Below are positions 23,988 to 36,293 of a stretch of 64,000 nucleotides of DNA, piece after piece. The position numbers were made by a program, and so were the translations under genes. The notes below the pieces were generated by a model. The model saw only the letters and a list, made by a program, of their open reading frames with translations, made no database searches and was not told the origin of the DNA. Origin of the DNA: Dictyophora rubrovolvata (Eukaryota > Basidiomycota > Agaricomycetes > Phallales > Phallaceae); the NCBI GenBank assembly GCA_029959195.1, contig CP114120.1:1922001-1986000 (forward strand), in the 5' to 3' direction. Position 1 is the first letter of the stretch. Each line of letters opens with the position of its first letter.

Positions 23988-25970
23988 CTAACTCAACCTG
24001 TGGTTTTCTTTCGATGCCTCCTCCCCTGGCTTTTCCGGCAGCAAATAGTGTGAACTCAAAGCTCCAAGTGTGCAGAGTACGCACGCCACAATGTATACCA
24101 ACTGGCCGTTCAAAAGATTGTATTGATTAGAAACGGCGAATAGCGACTAATAGACATCAGCCATATATCATTGAAAGAAAGGACTCCAAACTTACTGTTA
24201 TACCAGCAGGACCAAAAATCCCCATTGTGGAGAAAACAGTTTGGCCAACTCCGTTCGTCGTTCCGAGTAGTTCTTTGGTTGGTGCTGCGCAAGAAATAAA
24301 GATATACATGGCACTGAAAGCCGTATAGCTTGGTAACAGAAGGATGAAATGCAATGCCATAACGACCCAAACCCCTGGATATTCTATCCCATGTCGCCGA
24401 GCTAGCCAGCCCATTACAGGTAGGCATGCATACATGGGTACCATCAAGAGCATACAGAAGGTATATAGCGTTTTAGGGTCGATTCTTCGATACAAGGGTC
24501 CAAAGCAGAATGGCTGCAAAATTCCGTGAAAAAGGCCCATCCCTCCGATAAGAAGACCTATTTGAGAAATATTCAGACCCAATCCGCCCGACGCAATAGG
24601 TGTTCCCAAGAAAATAGCCAATAGGGCGACATAGGCTTGGTCAATGAACGCCAGGAAAACTTGATTGACTATGATGCCGAACATTCTACGGTTCAACAAG
24701 AGGGATAACCTGATATTTTCAGGTGAAGCTGTCGCGGTGGTTGTCGAGCTCGAGTCTTTTGAGCTCTTCCTACTACGAAAGCAGGGAAGCACTAGTTTTG
24801 GTTTGATGGGATGCGTCTAAAAGTTCAATCGGCTTCAAAGAAACTGAAATTAATTCGAACACGCGCACCTCGTCAACGACAATCGCTGTCGATAGAAAAG
24901 CAAAAAACGATACTAGCCCCGCAGCTATACATGGTAAAAGATATGGATATGTTCTCCAAAATACATTATCAAAGCCAGCAAGCCTTTCTGCCGGTTTTGC
25001 AAGGAGACCGCCGATTAAGGGGCTAAAAACCTGGCTCAGCACGACATCATACTTCGAAATATTTGCAAGATTATTTACCCAAATGTCGCGCCAGTGGCCC
25101 AGCTAATTGGTCTTTTAAGTTCATCTTTCACAACAAAAAATGGCAAAGAGCTAGTCATACAGAATAGGTGTAAAAGCGAAAACTTGGGCACGGTTGGAAG
25201 AATCTGTAATCTTCCAGACAAGGCGGTTAGTCAATTTAGTTAACAGTCATTAAGCAGTAGTGGCATTGAAAGTGGCACACCTCCGTCAACATTGCCCGTA
25301 CTACTCCGGTGTTACCATTTAAAGCTCCTTTGTTTCCGCTCGTCATTCAGATCTTTTTTTAAAACAAAGGGATCACTCACCTTGAAGAGCACGACTGGCC
25401 ATGACACCTAACAGCGTCTTCGAAAACCCGAAGCATATAACCGCCACAGTCAGACCCAGCGAGCCGAACATTATGACAGGTTTCCTGCCAACTGAATCAG
25501 ACGTTCGAGCCCATATGAGAACGCATATAGCTTCTGTCAGAAAAAAGCAGGACTCCTGGATAGGACGGTAGTTCTTTGTTGAACCAAACGGAAAGAGCAT
25601 CGAGATCTACTCACTATAAGGCCAGAATAATATCCAATCGCTTTTTCGTCTTGTACGACGTTCAGGTCCTTAACGAGCTATAAAGACACCGCTTAGACCA
25701 ATGAAAAGAACGTTGAGCTTATATATAGTTCACCTGAACCACAAAGGGATAAATCAGAGTTGATGTCAAGGACTCTGGTAGTAACACTAGAAGCAAGGCC
25801 GCCACTTGTAATTTCGGAAGAGGCGTCTGTTTTTCGCCGTCTAGATTGCCTATGAGAGGCGTTGTTTCTGAGATAGATATGGTAGAGCTTTCAGACCATT
25901 GGTCAGAACTCTGAGTCGCCAAGTACGGACCCTGGCTATCAGAAGTGTCGTGATCGAGGTGCCGATCCAT
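23988..25970 (-). CDS. MFS transporter (DHA1-like), first of a tandem pair
   Basis: A 12-TM major facilitator. A Ser/Thr-rich hydrophilic leader (MDRHLDHDTSDSQGP...ETTPLIGNLDGE) precedes TM1 (PKLQVAALLLVLLPESLTST). The exon with ICVLIWARTSDSVGRKPVIM carries the conserved loop between TM2 and TM3. Then come LGVMASRALQG, ALNGNTGVVRAML, a central loop, and the C-terminal half with NQVFLAFIDQAYVALLAIFL, LNISQIGLLIGGMGLFHGIL, and YTAFSAMYIFISCAAPTKEL. It ends LPEKPGEEASKENHRLS at 23988. The substrate is unknown; relatives export drugs, zinc chelators or small metabolites. It lies 585 bp from, and is clearly paralogous to, the next gene. Confidence 0.8.
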
Positions 25971-26554
25971 GCTTTGCTAGTAGTAGGGAATCTAATATGA
26001 GGTAACTGATAGCAGGCCATTTATACGAATGAAAGATCAGGTACATTTATAGGATCCCTTGGAGCCATTAATTTGTCATTTTTTGATACATACTTTAAGT
26101 CAGCAGTAAAGGCGATATCGGTCAATGACTGGCTGTAATCGAAAATATCACCTCTTACGCGATTCTATTGCCAAGATATGAAATTGCGCTCACCACCAAA
26201 GTGGCGCTAATTAGCGTTCCAATTAAGCACCAGATATGTATAAAGTTCCGCCAATAGACTTAAATCCTTCAAGCTCGCCCTCGCTACTACTAATAGCCTG
26301 AGGTTGACCGGCGTTCGAGCTGAAGCCACTATTAGCTACTGAAACACCGGTTGTACTTCTAGCCGAACAACGGTACCTGTGTTGAGCCTAAGTATAGCAT
26401 AGAGCGTCTTACAGCGAGTGATATATCTTAAAATTCTTTTTCGCGCCGCTGAGACAAGAACTTCGAGGTAAGACTGTTAATCCGATCCCTTAAACATTTG
26501 ATATATCTGAGAATACACTGGTAGTGAAATTACACAGACAAAGACTACCGATCC
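25971..26554. other. intergenic between the MFS paralogues
   Basis: The upstream region of the first MFS gene. No gene, repeat or structural motif was recognised. Confidence 0.3.
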
Positions 26555-28539
26555 TCAGTCATCGGTCCGGTGGTCCTGCTCAACTTCTTCCCCTGGCTTC
26601 TTCGGTAGTATATAGTGAGCTGAAAGTCCGGCTAAACATCCTATCGCACACATGATCAGGTAAACGAGATGTCCGCCCAATAGTTGTTTCTCATGTGAAA
26701 CTGCAAACAAAGACTAGACGGATATATTTCAGGAACCTTTCTTGGATTTCAAATTGGGTTTGTAATAATCTTACAGTTACCCCTGCCGGTCCTATGGCAC
26801 CCATCGAGGAAAACACTGTTTGTGCAATACCGTTTGTAGTCCCTGTCAAATCCTTTGTTGGAGCAGCGCAAGATATGAATATGAACATGGCACTGAAAGC
26901 TGTGTATGTGGGAAGAAGTAAGATGACTTGAAGCACAATGACGACCCAAATAGTAGGTGACTCGAGTCCCCAGATTTTTGCCAAGCCGTTGATTATCGGA
27001 AAACAAGCATAGGCTGGAACAGTCATGAACATGCAGATGGTGTATAGACGTTTCGGATCCATGTTATGATACAGACTTGCAAAGCAGAAAGGCTGTAGTA
27101 TACCGTGGAACAGACCTGTTCCACCCAACAAAAAGCCTATTTGTGATGGTGTAAATCCTAGTCCGCCAGAAGTGATGGGGGTCGCCAGAAAAACAGCTAG
27201 TAATGCGATGTAAGATTGGTCTAGAAGTGCTAATAATGCGTGGTTAAAAAGAATAGAAAGTAAGTGTCTGTTCCACAATAGCGATAATTTGATCGTGTCG
27301 GAAGATGGTAGAGCAGTGGAATCCACGTCATTGGCCCCACTTGAAATCATTGTTCCATTGGAGAGCTTTCTGCAACCTAGGACTCTGGTCAAGTAATACC
27401 TGAGAAACTTTCTCTGTGTCTAATGAAAGCGTGAAACTTAGCGATCCTCACATCACATAAAGTACGCATACAGGACTTACTTCATGAATACAGAAAAGAG
27501 TCAGGAAAAATGCCGAGATAGAAAATGACGCGGCTGCCAAAGTAGGAAGCAGATATGGATGTGTTTTCCAGAAGTGGTTCGAAAATAGAGAGAAACGATC
27601 TGCCGGTTTGGCCAAAGAGCCTCCGATGACGGGACTGTAATTCTCTCAGTTGACCAATGTAAAAATAAGAAAAACAAACCCTAAAGTGGCCCCTGTAGCC
27701 CATCTTATACGCATATCAGTACATGTGTTGTTCAGCATAAAATATCTGTACTTACATGACTGGTGTAAACGAGAAGGCCCATGCTCTATTGCTTTCATTC
27801 GTAACCTTATGTATTACGGTTTAACGAATAAGATAAAGACCGAGAAGAAGTAGTTATTCACTTCGGAAAGCATTGCTCTTGCTACTCCGATATTTCCGTT
27901 CAAAGCACCTAAACAAACGCATATCAGAAAATGAAAGAAAAAACAGGGCGGCAACGGGCCTTGTAATGCACGACTAGCCATGACGCTCCAAAGAGTTGTT
28001 GAGAAACCAAAAGCAAGCAAAGCTATGGCCAGTGACAGCGAACCGAAAAGCAATACGGGTTTTCTACCAATTTTGTCAGAAGTTCGGGCCCAGAAGAATA
28101 CAGCTATTGCTTCGGTGATGAAAAAGCACGACTCCTAGGTGAGAGAAAAATGACCAATTCAGCAGGAAGGTGAATATATGCTATTGAGACAAACTATTAG
28201 CCCAGAGTAATATCCTACTGCAGCTGGATCACCCTTGACTATGTTGAGGTCTCGTACGAGCTTTTCACCATTGCGTAACTTGCGTGATCATGAATCCTCT
28301 TTTATAAAATCCCTTACCTGGACTATGAATGGATAAATAAGAGTTGAAGCAACTGATTCTGGCAAAAGGATGAATAGTAAAACGAAGATCTGCAGCTTAG
28401 GAAGAGCATCAGTTTGTTGAGTACGTTGTGCAAGAAGTGGTGTTGTTTCTGCGCATGAGCTCAGACTTGCGAGAGTATCTTGGGAGTTTACGAGCGAATT
28501 CCTTGATTCCAAGCTCCTCGAACGATCACCGCTCCCCAT
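26555..28539 (-). CDS. MFS transporter (DHA1-like), second of a tandem pair
   Basis: A paralogue of the gene just downstream, with the same exon plan. I prefer the ATG at 28539 (MGSGDRSRSLESRNS) over an in-frame ATG 18 codons upstream. The leader ends ETTPLLAQRTQQTDALPKLQ. TM1 is IFVLLFILLPESVASTLIYP. The TM2-TM3 loop exon lies near 28050-28130. Then come LWSVMASRALQGPL, ALNGNIGVARAMLSE, and the C-terminal half NHALLALLDQSYIALLAVFL, FTPSQIGFLLGGTGLFHGIL and YTAFSAMFIFISCAAPTKDL. It ends LPKKPGEEVEQDHRTDD at 26555. The two proteins match closely in the second half and differ most in the leader and tail, consistent with local tandem duplication. Confidence 0.8.
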
Positions 28540-28593
28540 TGTCCTATGTAGAGACGAAGGAAGGTTGAGTGAAGCGGGCGCGTGACGTAACAC

Positions 28594-30322
28594 ACTTCAG
28601 TGTTTGCTGTTATCCAAGGTACTAGTCTGCTGCCCATCACTGTCCACCTGTTCAAGTTGGCTTGAAGCTCAGAATTTCTCCACGTCGATTAAACGTGAGA
28701 AGGACGTTCGTTTGGAATGGCATCACTGGTTTAGTACCCAGGCGCTAGTAATCCGGACAGCAGTCGTGGACTAGTATGCACAAGACTGCTCAGCCTGCCA
28801 AGGCTATACAGTATATTATGTCTCTATGCGCTACTGCAAGCCCAAGTTATGCGATCCGACAAGGCCATGAGATACGTTTCCCTGTGACGGAATCACCGGC
28901 TATCAACGGTGGGATGCTTGCCGTATGTACTGATCGTCGTTTTTACCAGAAGAAGAGGAATTTCCTGACAAAGAAAAAAATCAGTTGCCGTTCAGCTGCT
29001 GACTAGTAAATGATGGATGTTCTGATGGTGTATTTCGTGGAAAGGTCATCTCATCCTGTTGAACACTGTTAACGTCGTCAATTAATCTCGAGAGTCTGAA
29101 TCGGAATTAACAACTGACAGTGCTACAGATGATCAATACACGTATACATGGAAGGCTTGGGGCAACAAGTTTCTATTGACTTACGGTACTTATAGCGGGC
29201 ATTGGTCTGCAAAGCTCAAGATTTATACCCTGGTTTATCAGCCTCCCGCCGAAATTCATATCTTTTGATGTCCATTTCCAACGTGTGTTATGAACTGTCG
29301 TGTTCAGCTCTTACATTTACTCGGAAATGCTCTCCTTTAACGATTTCATTGTTCTTTTTGTCGCTGTTTTGCATGCGATATTTCCCAACCCTTCCTTCTC
29401 CTGATCCCCGAGGTGACTAGTTGTGTTGCGCTGTTATCAGTTTTCCTTCACCTGCAGATAATACGGTCAATGCACTCTGGATTTCGGACCATTCTTCCCC
29501 GTTCCACGGTCTAAGATTTAAATCCTGTCGTCGCGGTAGGCCATTAAAATTATCGGAAAGAATTAGAGATCTTCTGACCAGAAAAAAAGTTTCGTTATTG
29601 GTGAACTCTTTGAAACGAATCACAAAAACCTTGTTGGAAACAGCCTAAGCAACGTCGGCTGACGCGATTATTCTCGATTTACTATCAGCTATATCCCCGC
29701 CTTTATGGATTTTCGAGGATTGGCTGTGTGAACTGTGGACGTATTCTCACTCATTTATGGTGCGACCACCGAATCCTCGAATATCTAGTAGTGTCGGATT
29801 GGAGGGCTGAGAGCTCATTGTCGTTTGTAGGTAAGTAGTTGTCAGCCAGTTCAACGCATGTACATATATCATAGTTTTTGCACTTATATTTCATGATTCT
29901 ATATAGTGCACTGTCTGACGCGGTGTAACACCCGATAGACAATAAAATTCTGCGGCAACTGGGGGGGACTGATGGATGTCGCTGACAATCGACGACACTT
30001 ACTCTCCCAAACTCCTGACCGATATGATGTGGTCGGTCCATGGCCTGCGAATCTGCTTGAGGATTCCTAATGTGCGAGTTAAAGAGACGAAGTATGAACG
30101 GACGCAAGATTTTATGTAAGACTTTTACAACTTTTTTGGTCACATTTTCCTCCAGGCTTGAGCTGGGCTTTGTCAATGACAATATACGCGGACGCAAGTT
30201 TTTTGGAAATGCTCTTCTGCTACAGGCACATCTCGTCAGCGGGAATCCTGGTTAATCTGTTCTGATATAATGACACTGGCATCCAATTCAACCCTTGGAT
30301 TTAATAGTCACGCATCTTGCCT
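28594..30322. other. 1.7-kb gene-poor stretch
   Basis: It lies between the MFS pair and the repeat-rich region. One 148-codon frame on the minus strand (29751-30197) has no recognisable domain and overlaps other short frames. I could not support a gene. Confidence 0.35.
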
Positions 30323-31069
30323 TTGTCGCAAAAACCGAAAGGGGTTAATTAACCTTACACGTCTAATTTTCTGGAACGGAGGCTAATTTTGGTCTAATTA
30401 ACTACCAAATAATAATTGTCCAATAGCTTTCTACAATCTCACTCTAATCTTTGGACACTTCCTCCAATTAACAAGTTATATTCAGCATTGGTAGTGATCG
30501 GCTGAGGAGCTATTCATCGGGTAATCACAATATCATTGAATCAACGGGAAAAGACCATGGTCTGTGCGCAATTCATATTTCTTATATAAAGTGAGGACTT
30601 AGCTAAATTTTTCTGGCCTCTTTGTCGAGCCCCAGGCTCAACGTGCAAGCAAGTGCTAAGTCTTATAGATAGTAGTAGTAGTGATAGCATAGATTCATAG
30701 TCTTAAAATACAACTTGTAGTACTTGTAGAATATAACTTGTAGTACCTGTAGTATAACTTGCACTATGTATATAATCAGCATTTTCAATATACACAATGA
30801 TTTCAAAAACATACATACACTTGGAGTGAGCTTAAAAACTTGAATACCAAAGAAAAGTATATCTCATCTGTAGTTGAAAATTCCAGAAATCTCAAATTTG
30901 TGTCAAAGAGGGTTAATTTACTCTAATTCAGGAATTCAGGTTTTTTAGATGGCTATGAGGTATGTTGATCCTTTGAATGGTTAATTAACTCTTAATTATC
31001 CTGAGCTGCACCTCACCTGTCTCACATGTCTAGTTTGGGTTAATTAACCTGTTTAGGTTTTTGCGACAA
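30323..31069. mobile_element. 747-bp MITE-like element with 32-bp terminal inverted repeats
   Basis: The left end 30323-30354 and right end 31038-31069 are inverted copies matching at 29 of 32 positions. Each begins TTGTCGCAAAAACC and ends GGTTAATTAACC. The interior is AT-rich and non-coding, with repeated TTAATTAA motifs and two copies of an AACTTGTAGTAC-type unit near 30712-30765. No transposase and no clear target-site duplication were seen. It lies 270 bp outside the large TIR element and shares no end sequence with it. A non-autonomous DNA transposon is the likeliest reading. Confidence 0.6.
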
Positions 31070-31331
31070 TTTGTTTAATGACTGAAACAAAGTATTATAA
31101 ATATAAAACACATAATACCATCTGAAGAACGGAGTGCAAGTCAAACTCTGCAACAGTGAGAAAAAAAATCATCAAGGGGGTGGTAACGGCACACGATGCC
31201 CGTATGTTTATAAATGACTGTGGTTGTCGACGCAACCCGATGCAGGGTTCCCAGTACCAACAAATTATATAAGCTGACCAAATTTCCTATAAGGCTTTCA
31301 GGGACGCACAACCATCACCACCTTCCTTTCT

Positions 31332-31438
31332 CCCCTTCTATGGTGTACCTAACGCGCCAGCTTCAATTTTTGATTTTTGATTCTTGATATATGATCTGAT
31401 GAGCCCGGATATGCCCGTGTCTAAGTTTAGAGTAAACA
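31332..31438 (+). repeat. left 7-bp direct repeat plus 100-bp terminal inverted repeat
   Basis: CCCCTTC at 31332-31338 is followed by the 100-bp inverted repeat 31339-31438, which begins TATGGTGTACCTAACGCGCC. It matches the reverse complement of 38917-39016 at 99 of 100 positions; the one difference is T versus C in GATCTGATG/GATCCGATG. There are no gaps. Confidence 0.9.
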
Positions 31439-31611
31439 ATACTAGATAGCCCACATACAGAGAATATTCGAACTTGTAAAAAAAATGGGGGTAGCAATAT
31501 AATTGAAGTCAAATAGTACTAACACTACAGTCACGGACCAAAAATGTTTCTCCTCGGCGACTAGTGGCACCTAGTGCCCGAACTTTCCTAGCCTTAAGTT
31601 AAAAATAAAAT

Positions 31612-31690
31612 ATTGGTCGCTCGAGAATTGAACGAGCGGCGCACCATCGAAGTGTAGAGCACTTACCATTAAGACACAGCAATTCACGTA
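31612..31690 (-). other. tRNA-like (pol III A-box/B-box) sequence inside the left TIR
   Basis: On the minus strand a B-box-like GTTCAATTC (31625-31633) lies downstream of an A-box-like TGTCTTAATGG (31666-31676) with tRNA-like spacing. The T-arm and acceptor stems do not pair well, so this is a tRNA-derived relic or SINE head rather than a working tRNA gene. Confidence 0.4.
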
Positions 31691-32838
31691 TGTTAGCTTA
31701 ATTATGGGCCTTTTGAAGGTATGATTAGATGGTATTAGATGGTATATGGTAATTGTGGATTTACGTTGAAATGATTCAGCCGGCTTACAATCTATTCCTA
31801 GGAAATAATTTAAGCGTAACTACATGTATTTATAGTTGAAATTTAACTGTCTTGTCTTCCTATATAATTATAAATAGTATTTGCTGTAAGTGTTGGATGG
31901 AACACGGCACTAGCGTCAAATGTATTCCACTTGAAGACGTTGGGTAGATTCAGATCGCAGTTTATTCAGAAAGAAATAAAGAGAAAATAACGCTGAATTA
32001 ATTGTTATGTGTAGCCTCAATTTTTCTGCATATTTGTCATCAGAATTAGTTGCTTGCCCTCGCTCCTTCAACGTATTCTACTCGCCACTCACCCTAACTC
32101 ACATTTTACACCTCTACTCAATTCGCCGTCATGAGGTTTATATTTGTCACAAGAATATTGCAAATCCCGTTATATTTCTCCCAAAACCTATACAATTCGC
32201 ACCGTAAAACACCCGGCCTCCTCAATTACCTACAAATGTTCGTCAAAAACAATACAAACAAGCTTAATTATATACACGCTAAGCAATTACAATTATTGGG
32301 AGTTGTAAACCGAATTATTACCCGATTTTCTGGTTTATTTCATTTTGAGAAATGATTTCCATGTGTCCGCGACCGACTCTCATTCTCACCTCACCCTAAA
32401 CACAATTTCTGTTGATAAAAACCGTCGTTTGGTCAGGACTAACACCATCCACATATACGGAAATCACGATTCTGCCTGGGGTCCTCCCTGTCATTTGTTG
32501 AGGATTTGGAATAGAGGGAGAAAGGCCCAGCACTCTGTGCCATCAAAGGGGTGGCCATAAATATTTAAATACTAATGTTTTTTTGAATTTTTCATTCGAA
32601 TAGCTTGTAGTTTGAGTAATTATTATGATTCAACGAGTAATTATGTAGCATACACTGTGTTTTATTTAGATAAACATTGTAGCCTTCGTCACTAGTATCA
32701 GCGCTCGGATAGACAAGTCCTAAATTTATTTAAAGTTGTACTATCTGCCGTCTTTGTATCTACTGTAGTACTTATTTAAAGAATATCTTGTAACTAATTC
32801 ATCTGAGAAACAGCTCTAAATCCAAGAGCAGTACAAAT

Positions 32839-35800
32839 TTATCCGCATTGGTATTTTTTATTCCAATACATTATCCCAGCCGCTTCGAAATTATGTGGGA
32901 AATATGTAACAACAGCAGCCAAGCTTTCTTCATCTTCACGCGAGATCTCATGTTGACTGAATGACTAGTATAAATATCTCATAAAGTCAAGAAATTAAAA
33001 TCACTTACTCATGTGTCATTGCTGCAATGATTCTTGCGCAACTATCCGCTGTTCTCATATCTAAAAGACTTGAATGTAAGCTAATATACTATTAAGAATA
33101 GTCACATACAAGCCCATGACGTATGAACAAGTCCATTGCTGAAATGTTCATACAAAAAATGCAAGAAAGCTTCAAGCGTATCATTGATTAGTGCATTTTC
33201 TGACTCTGTATCAAAATCTGCATAGAACACTTGAGAAACAGCCAGTATGGGAGCACAGAGCCATTCCATGGCATTGTGGACTTCTGAACGAATACGGATA
33301 AGTTTATAATCAAAGCCAAGCTCTACGAATATCATAAGGAATCGCAACGTTTAGTGATTAAATTACTTACTCATAATCTCGACATTTCTGGACTTGGTGA
33401 GTGTTTCGAACTCTTCATATAATGACTGTAGATTGTGAAAGCGGTGTAGTTCAGCTATAATAGAGGTACCCTCAGGAGCTATCGCAATATGCGATGTATA
33501 TGCTGCTGCGACCTCATTTTTGGAAAATGTTACCTGGAAAACAATTTAGCGACAGAAATATAGTATGGATTTCTCTTACATTCCAAAATTTCGAACGATT
33601 CATGTTGTAAAGTTCCCCTTGATCAAGGGATATTCGGAGACTACCAGTGACCTCTTCACCCTTTTTAGGTATCATTTTGCCCTCGACAGGCTGACCATCA
33701 CCATCGACTTGCCGGCCCCAAAATGTAATCCCACATTGATAGGACTCTATTTCAAACCCTTGCTTCTTGGCGTCTTCCTTATTAGACAAGTGGGTTCCAG
33801 AGGATATGACACTTTGTTTTCGGGAACGCTTGCCAGATGAGATGGTGGTAGGAGGATACAAGGGATCTTGGGTTTCAGTGCTGATTGATGTGAACAATGC
33901 TTGCTACTCATTTTGGTACCCAAATCTAGAAAACGAAGGCTCTTGCAAAGCGAGTTACATGTATGCTGCTCTTTGAACTCTTCGACTCCCTTCTTCCCAT
34001 GATCTCCCAAACCCGAATTCCCATCATATCTGTCAATTTAATTCAATTGTTACACCAAACGAAAATTAAACCTTGAAGCCATACATATGTGTCATCAAAT
34101 CAAACAATGTAAGTAAATCTAACACATGGAAACCATCATGAAATTGCGGAGTCAGAATGCCTGTGTGATGTAAAACATTTCAAGTTCTGAATCATAGAAT
34201 CCTATTAACGAAACCTCTATACCTTGTATGTCCGTTAGTATTAGTTTTTCTTGAGTAGACACTAGTGAAAAATGCGCAAACACATCCATGGTTCGGCCTG
34301 GGATGGAATCATTGGATCCTGCAACCATAGTTCCTGAAAATTTGACAATGTTTTGTACAGATAACATCGGCGCCATTAAATAACACCATCCAGGATTTGT
34401 ACCCTGCTTAACTACAGCAATCCAGCTATCAGAAAAAGTGAAATCTTCATTCAATTAGCAAGATTCTTATCAGGAATTATAAAGTTACCTACTCGTGACA
34501 GGAATGTTACTCCGTTGTGCATACTCCAAAAACTGTTTTCCAAGATTAGTAGCAATGACATGTCGGGAGAGTTCATTTTCTAGGTGGCGCCGATTATCAG
34601 TATTGGAGATGATATTGTTGGATTTTCCTAAGTCGTAAAAACACTTTGCTGCGAACACTTCCTTTCCCAATGTTGCCTGGTATGTTAACAGTTTCAAAAT
34701 CATAATAAGAATATTGTAGTCAATTGGGCTTACGCGGTATATTTTTTTAGTTGTCCCTGATTGTTGCGCCTCTATGCTAATGTTGAGAATTAATGGTGTT
34801 GATGCGATATCAGTGGTCAACTTGTTGTCAGAAGCCAAAACTATATCCAATCGCTCGACTATTACTCTGGTCGATTGCACAGGCTGGGTAATGTAAGGTG
34901 CAGCTATCATCGTTTGAAACGCTAATTATATTTAAATTTGGGGTTCAGCTTGAAAGTTAGAACATACCACTAGTTTGCATCTCCATGCGCTTTGACTCAG
35001 TTGATGGTACACCATGAGTACTCCGGGTGATTTCTTTGGCTGCCTTACGCCGTTGTTGTAATGATATCGCCTGTTCTTCTGTATATGTAACTACAGCAGC
35101 ACAATGCAATGTTGGGTGATTCTTCTGAGACTCATTTCATGTGAGGAAAGTATCTTTACGGGCTGGTTCACTAACACGCAACCAAAGATACCCCAATGAA
35201 CCTGTCATCCATTCATCAACAAAGAATGACATGCTGGTACCCTTTAAGCCACAGAGAACGATCTGGCTTCTGAGCGATAATGAATAAAAAATAAAATAAA
35301 AATAAAAAATACAATTTGAACATCACTTACTCGTCCACATCCATGCTATGGCGTTCTTGTACTTGCCGCTTGGCAATCCCCCTAAATGTTGCTAAAATGT
35401 CATCCCAACGCTTTTCATTAGGATACGGGCTTGAGCGAGAGACAAAAGGAATGGTTTCAGTCTTGGTTCCCACATGAACAACAATGCGATCTAACTGAAT
35501 AAAAATATCAATAACTAAATTATGGCATAATATCTAATTACTCACTGCTACAGTAATCTGAGCGGGTTTTTTCCCCCCCATTTTAGGTGCTGACGATGAG
35601 ACCTTCGGCCTTTGCAAATTCTCAGGATCATTCACAAAGTGACGGGCAGAAACATATGACTCTCGCAAAGCCGAAATAATTTCTGCAGATTGTTTTCTAT
35701 CCTATGAATGAACAGAGTCAGAGATCCTGAGAAATATCAGTAGATAATGATATACGGATGCATCTGTAAATGCATCTGGACTGAGAGAAGCCACAAAGCA

Positions 35801-36293
35801 TTGGAGATCTGGATGGTCTACACGCGGATTGGTCAGTTCTTTCATTATGTCCTTGGCGTGTTGTACGACAGCAGAGGCTGACAACAAGTAAGCTTGTGGG
35901 TTATCAACGAAGAAAATTGCACATACCTGATAAAGTCTGCGATGAAGACTGTGACTGAGAGGGAGTGCCGGGTGGGTCCAGCTCTCGCATGGCATAGTGT
36001 ATTTGCTTAACCATAGCACCAGACGGAGATGTTCCTACATAATTATTAGCATGTAACCAATGAAATAATAACAACATACCGTAACCATTTTGAAGACAAT
36101 AGCCACAATAGGCAGTATTCAAACGTGGAAACAGTCGGCCACATTCAATGCATTGCTTTCCTTTGCTCTCACCACCTGCATCGATATCTCTGCAAACTCC
36201 ACAGGTAGCACCATCAAGATGAGGAAAAGATGTTCCGCAGGATAAGCAGACTGTCACAGGTGATGAAGCAGGTGTGGTGTGTGATGCAGACAT
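32839..36293 (-). CDS. zinc-ribbon / alpha-kinase protein carried by the TIR element
   Basis: The start MSASHTTPASSPVTVCLSCG (36293) opens an N-terminal double zinc-ribbon-like region with CxxC pairs (CLSCG, CGVC, CIECG, CGYC). Several helical, Ser-rich exons follow. The alpha-kinase (MHCK/EF2K-type) domain covers about 34900-33950: VFAAKCFYDLG holds the likely nucleotide-binding Lys, and then come IVKFSGTMVAGSNDSIP, TMDVFAHFSLVSTQEKLILT with DIQG, and EFKEQHTCNSLCKSL with the zinc-binding HxCxxxC end. The C-terminal extension (Lys/Arg-rich linker, then a helical domain) seems to end at 32839. Alpha-kinases phosphorylate Ser/Thr in helical substrates. Some joins, mainly just after the kinase domain, are uncertain, and I cannot say whether the product is functional. 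It diverges from the integrase gene. Confidence 0.7.

Noticed and set aside
29751-30197. 148-codon minus-strand open frame
   Set aside because: No recognisable domain, no splice context, overlaps other frames in gene-poor DNA. Length alone is not enough.
31612-31690. Functional tRNA gene near the left TIR
   Set aside because: A and B boxes are present but T-arm and acceptor stems do not pair, so it is kept only as tRNA-like.
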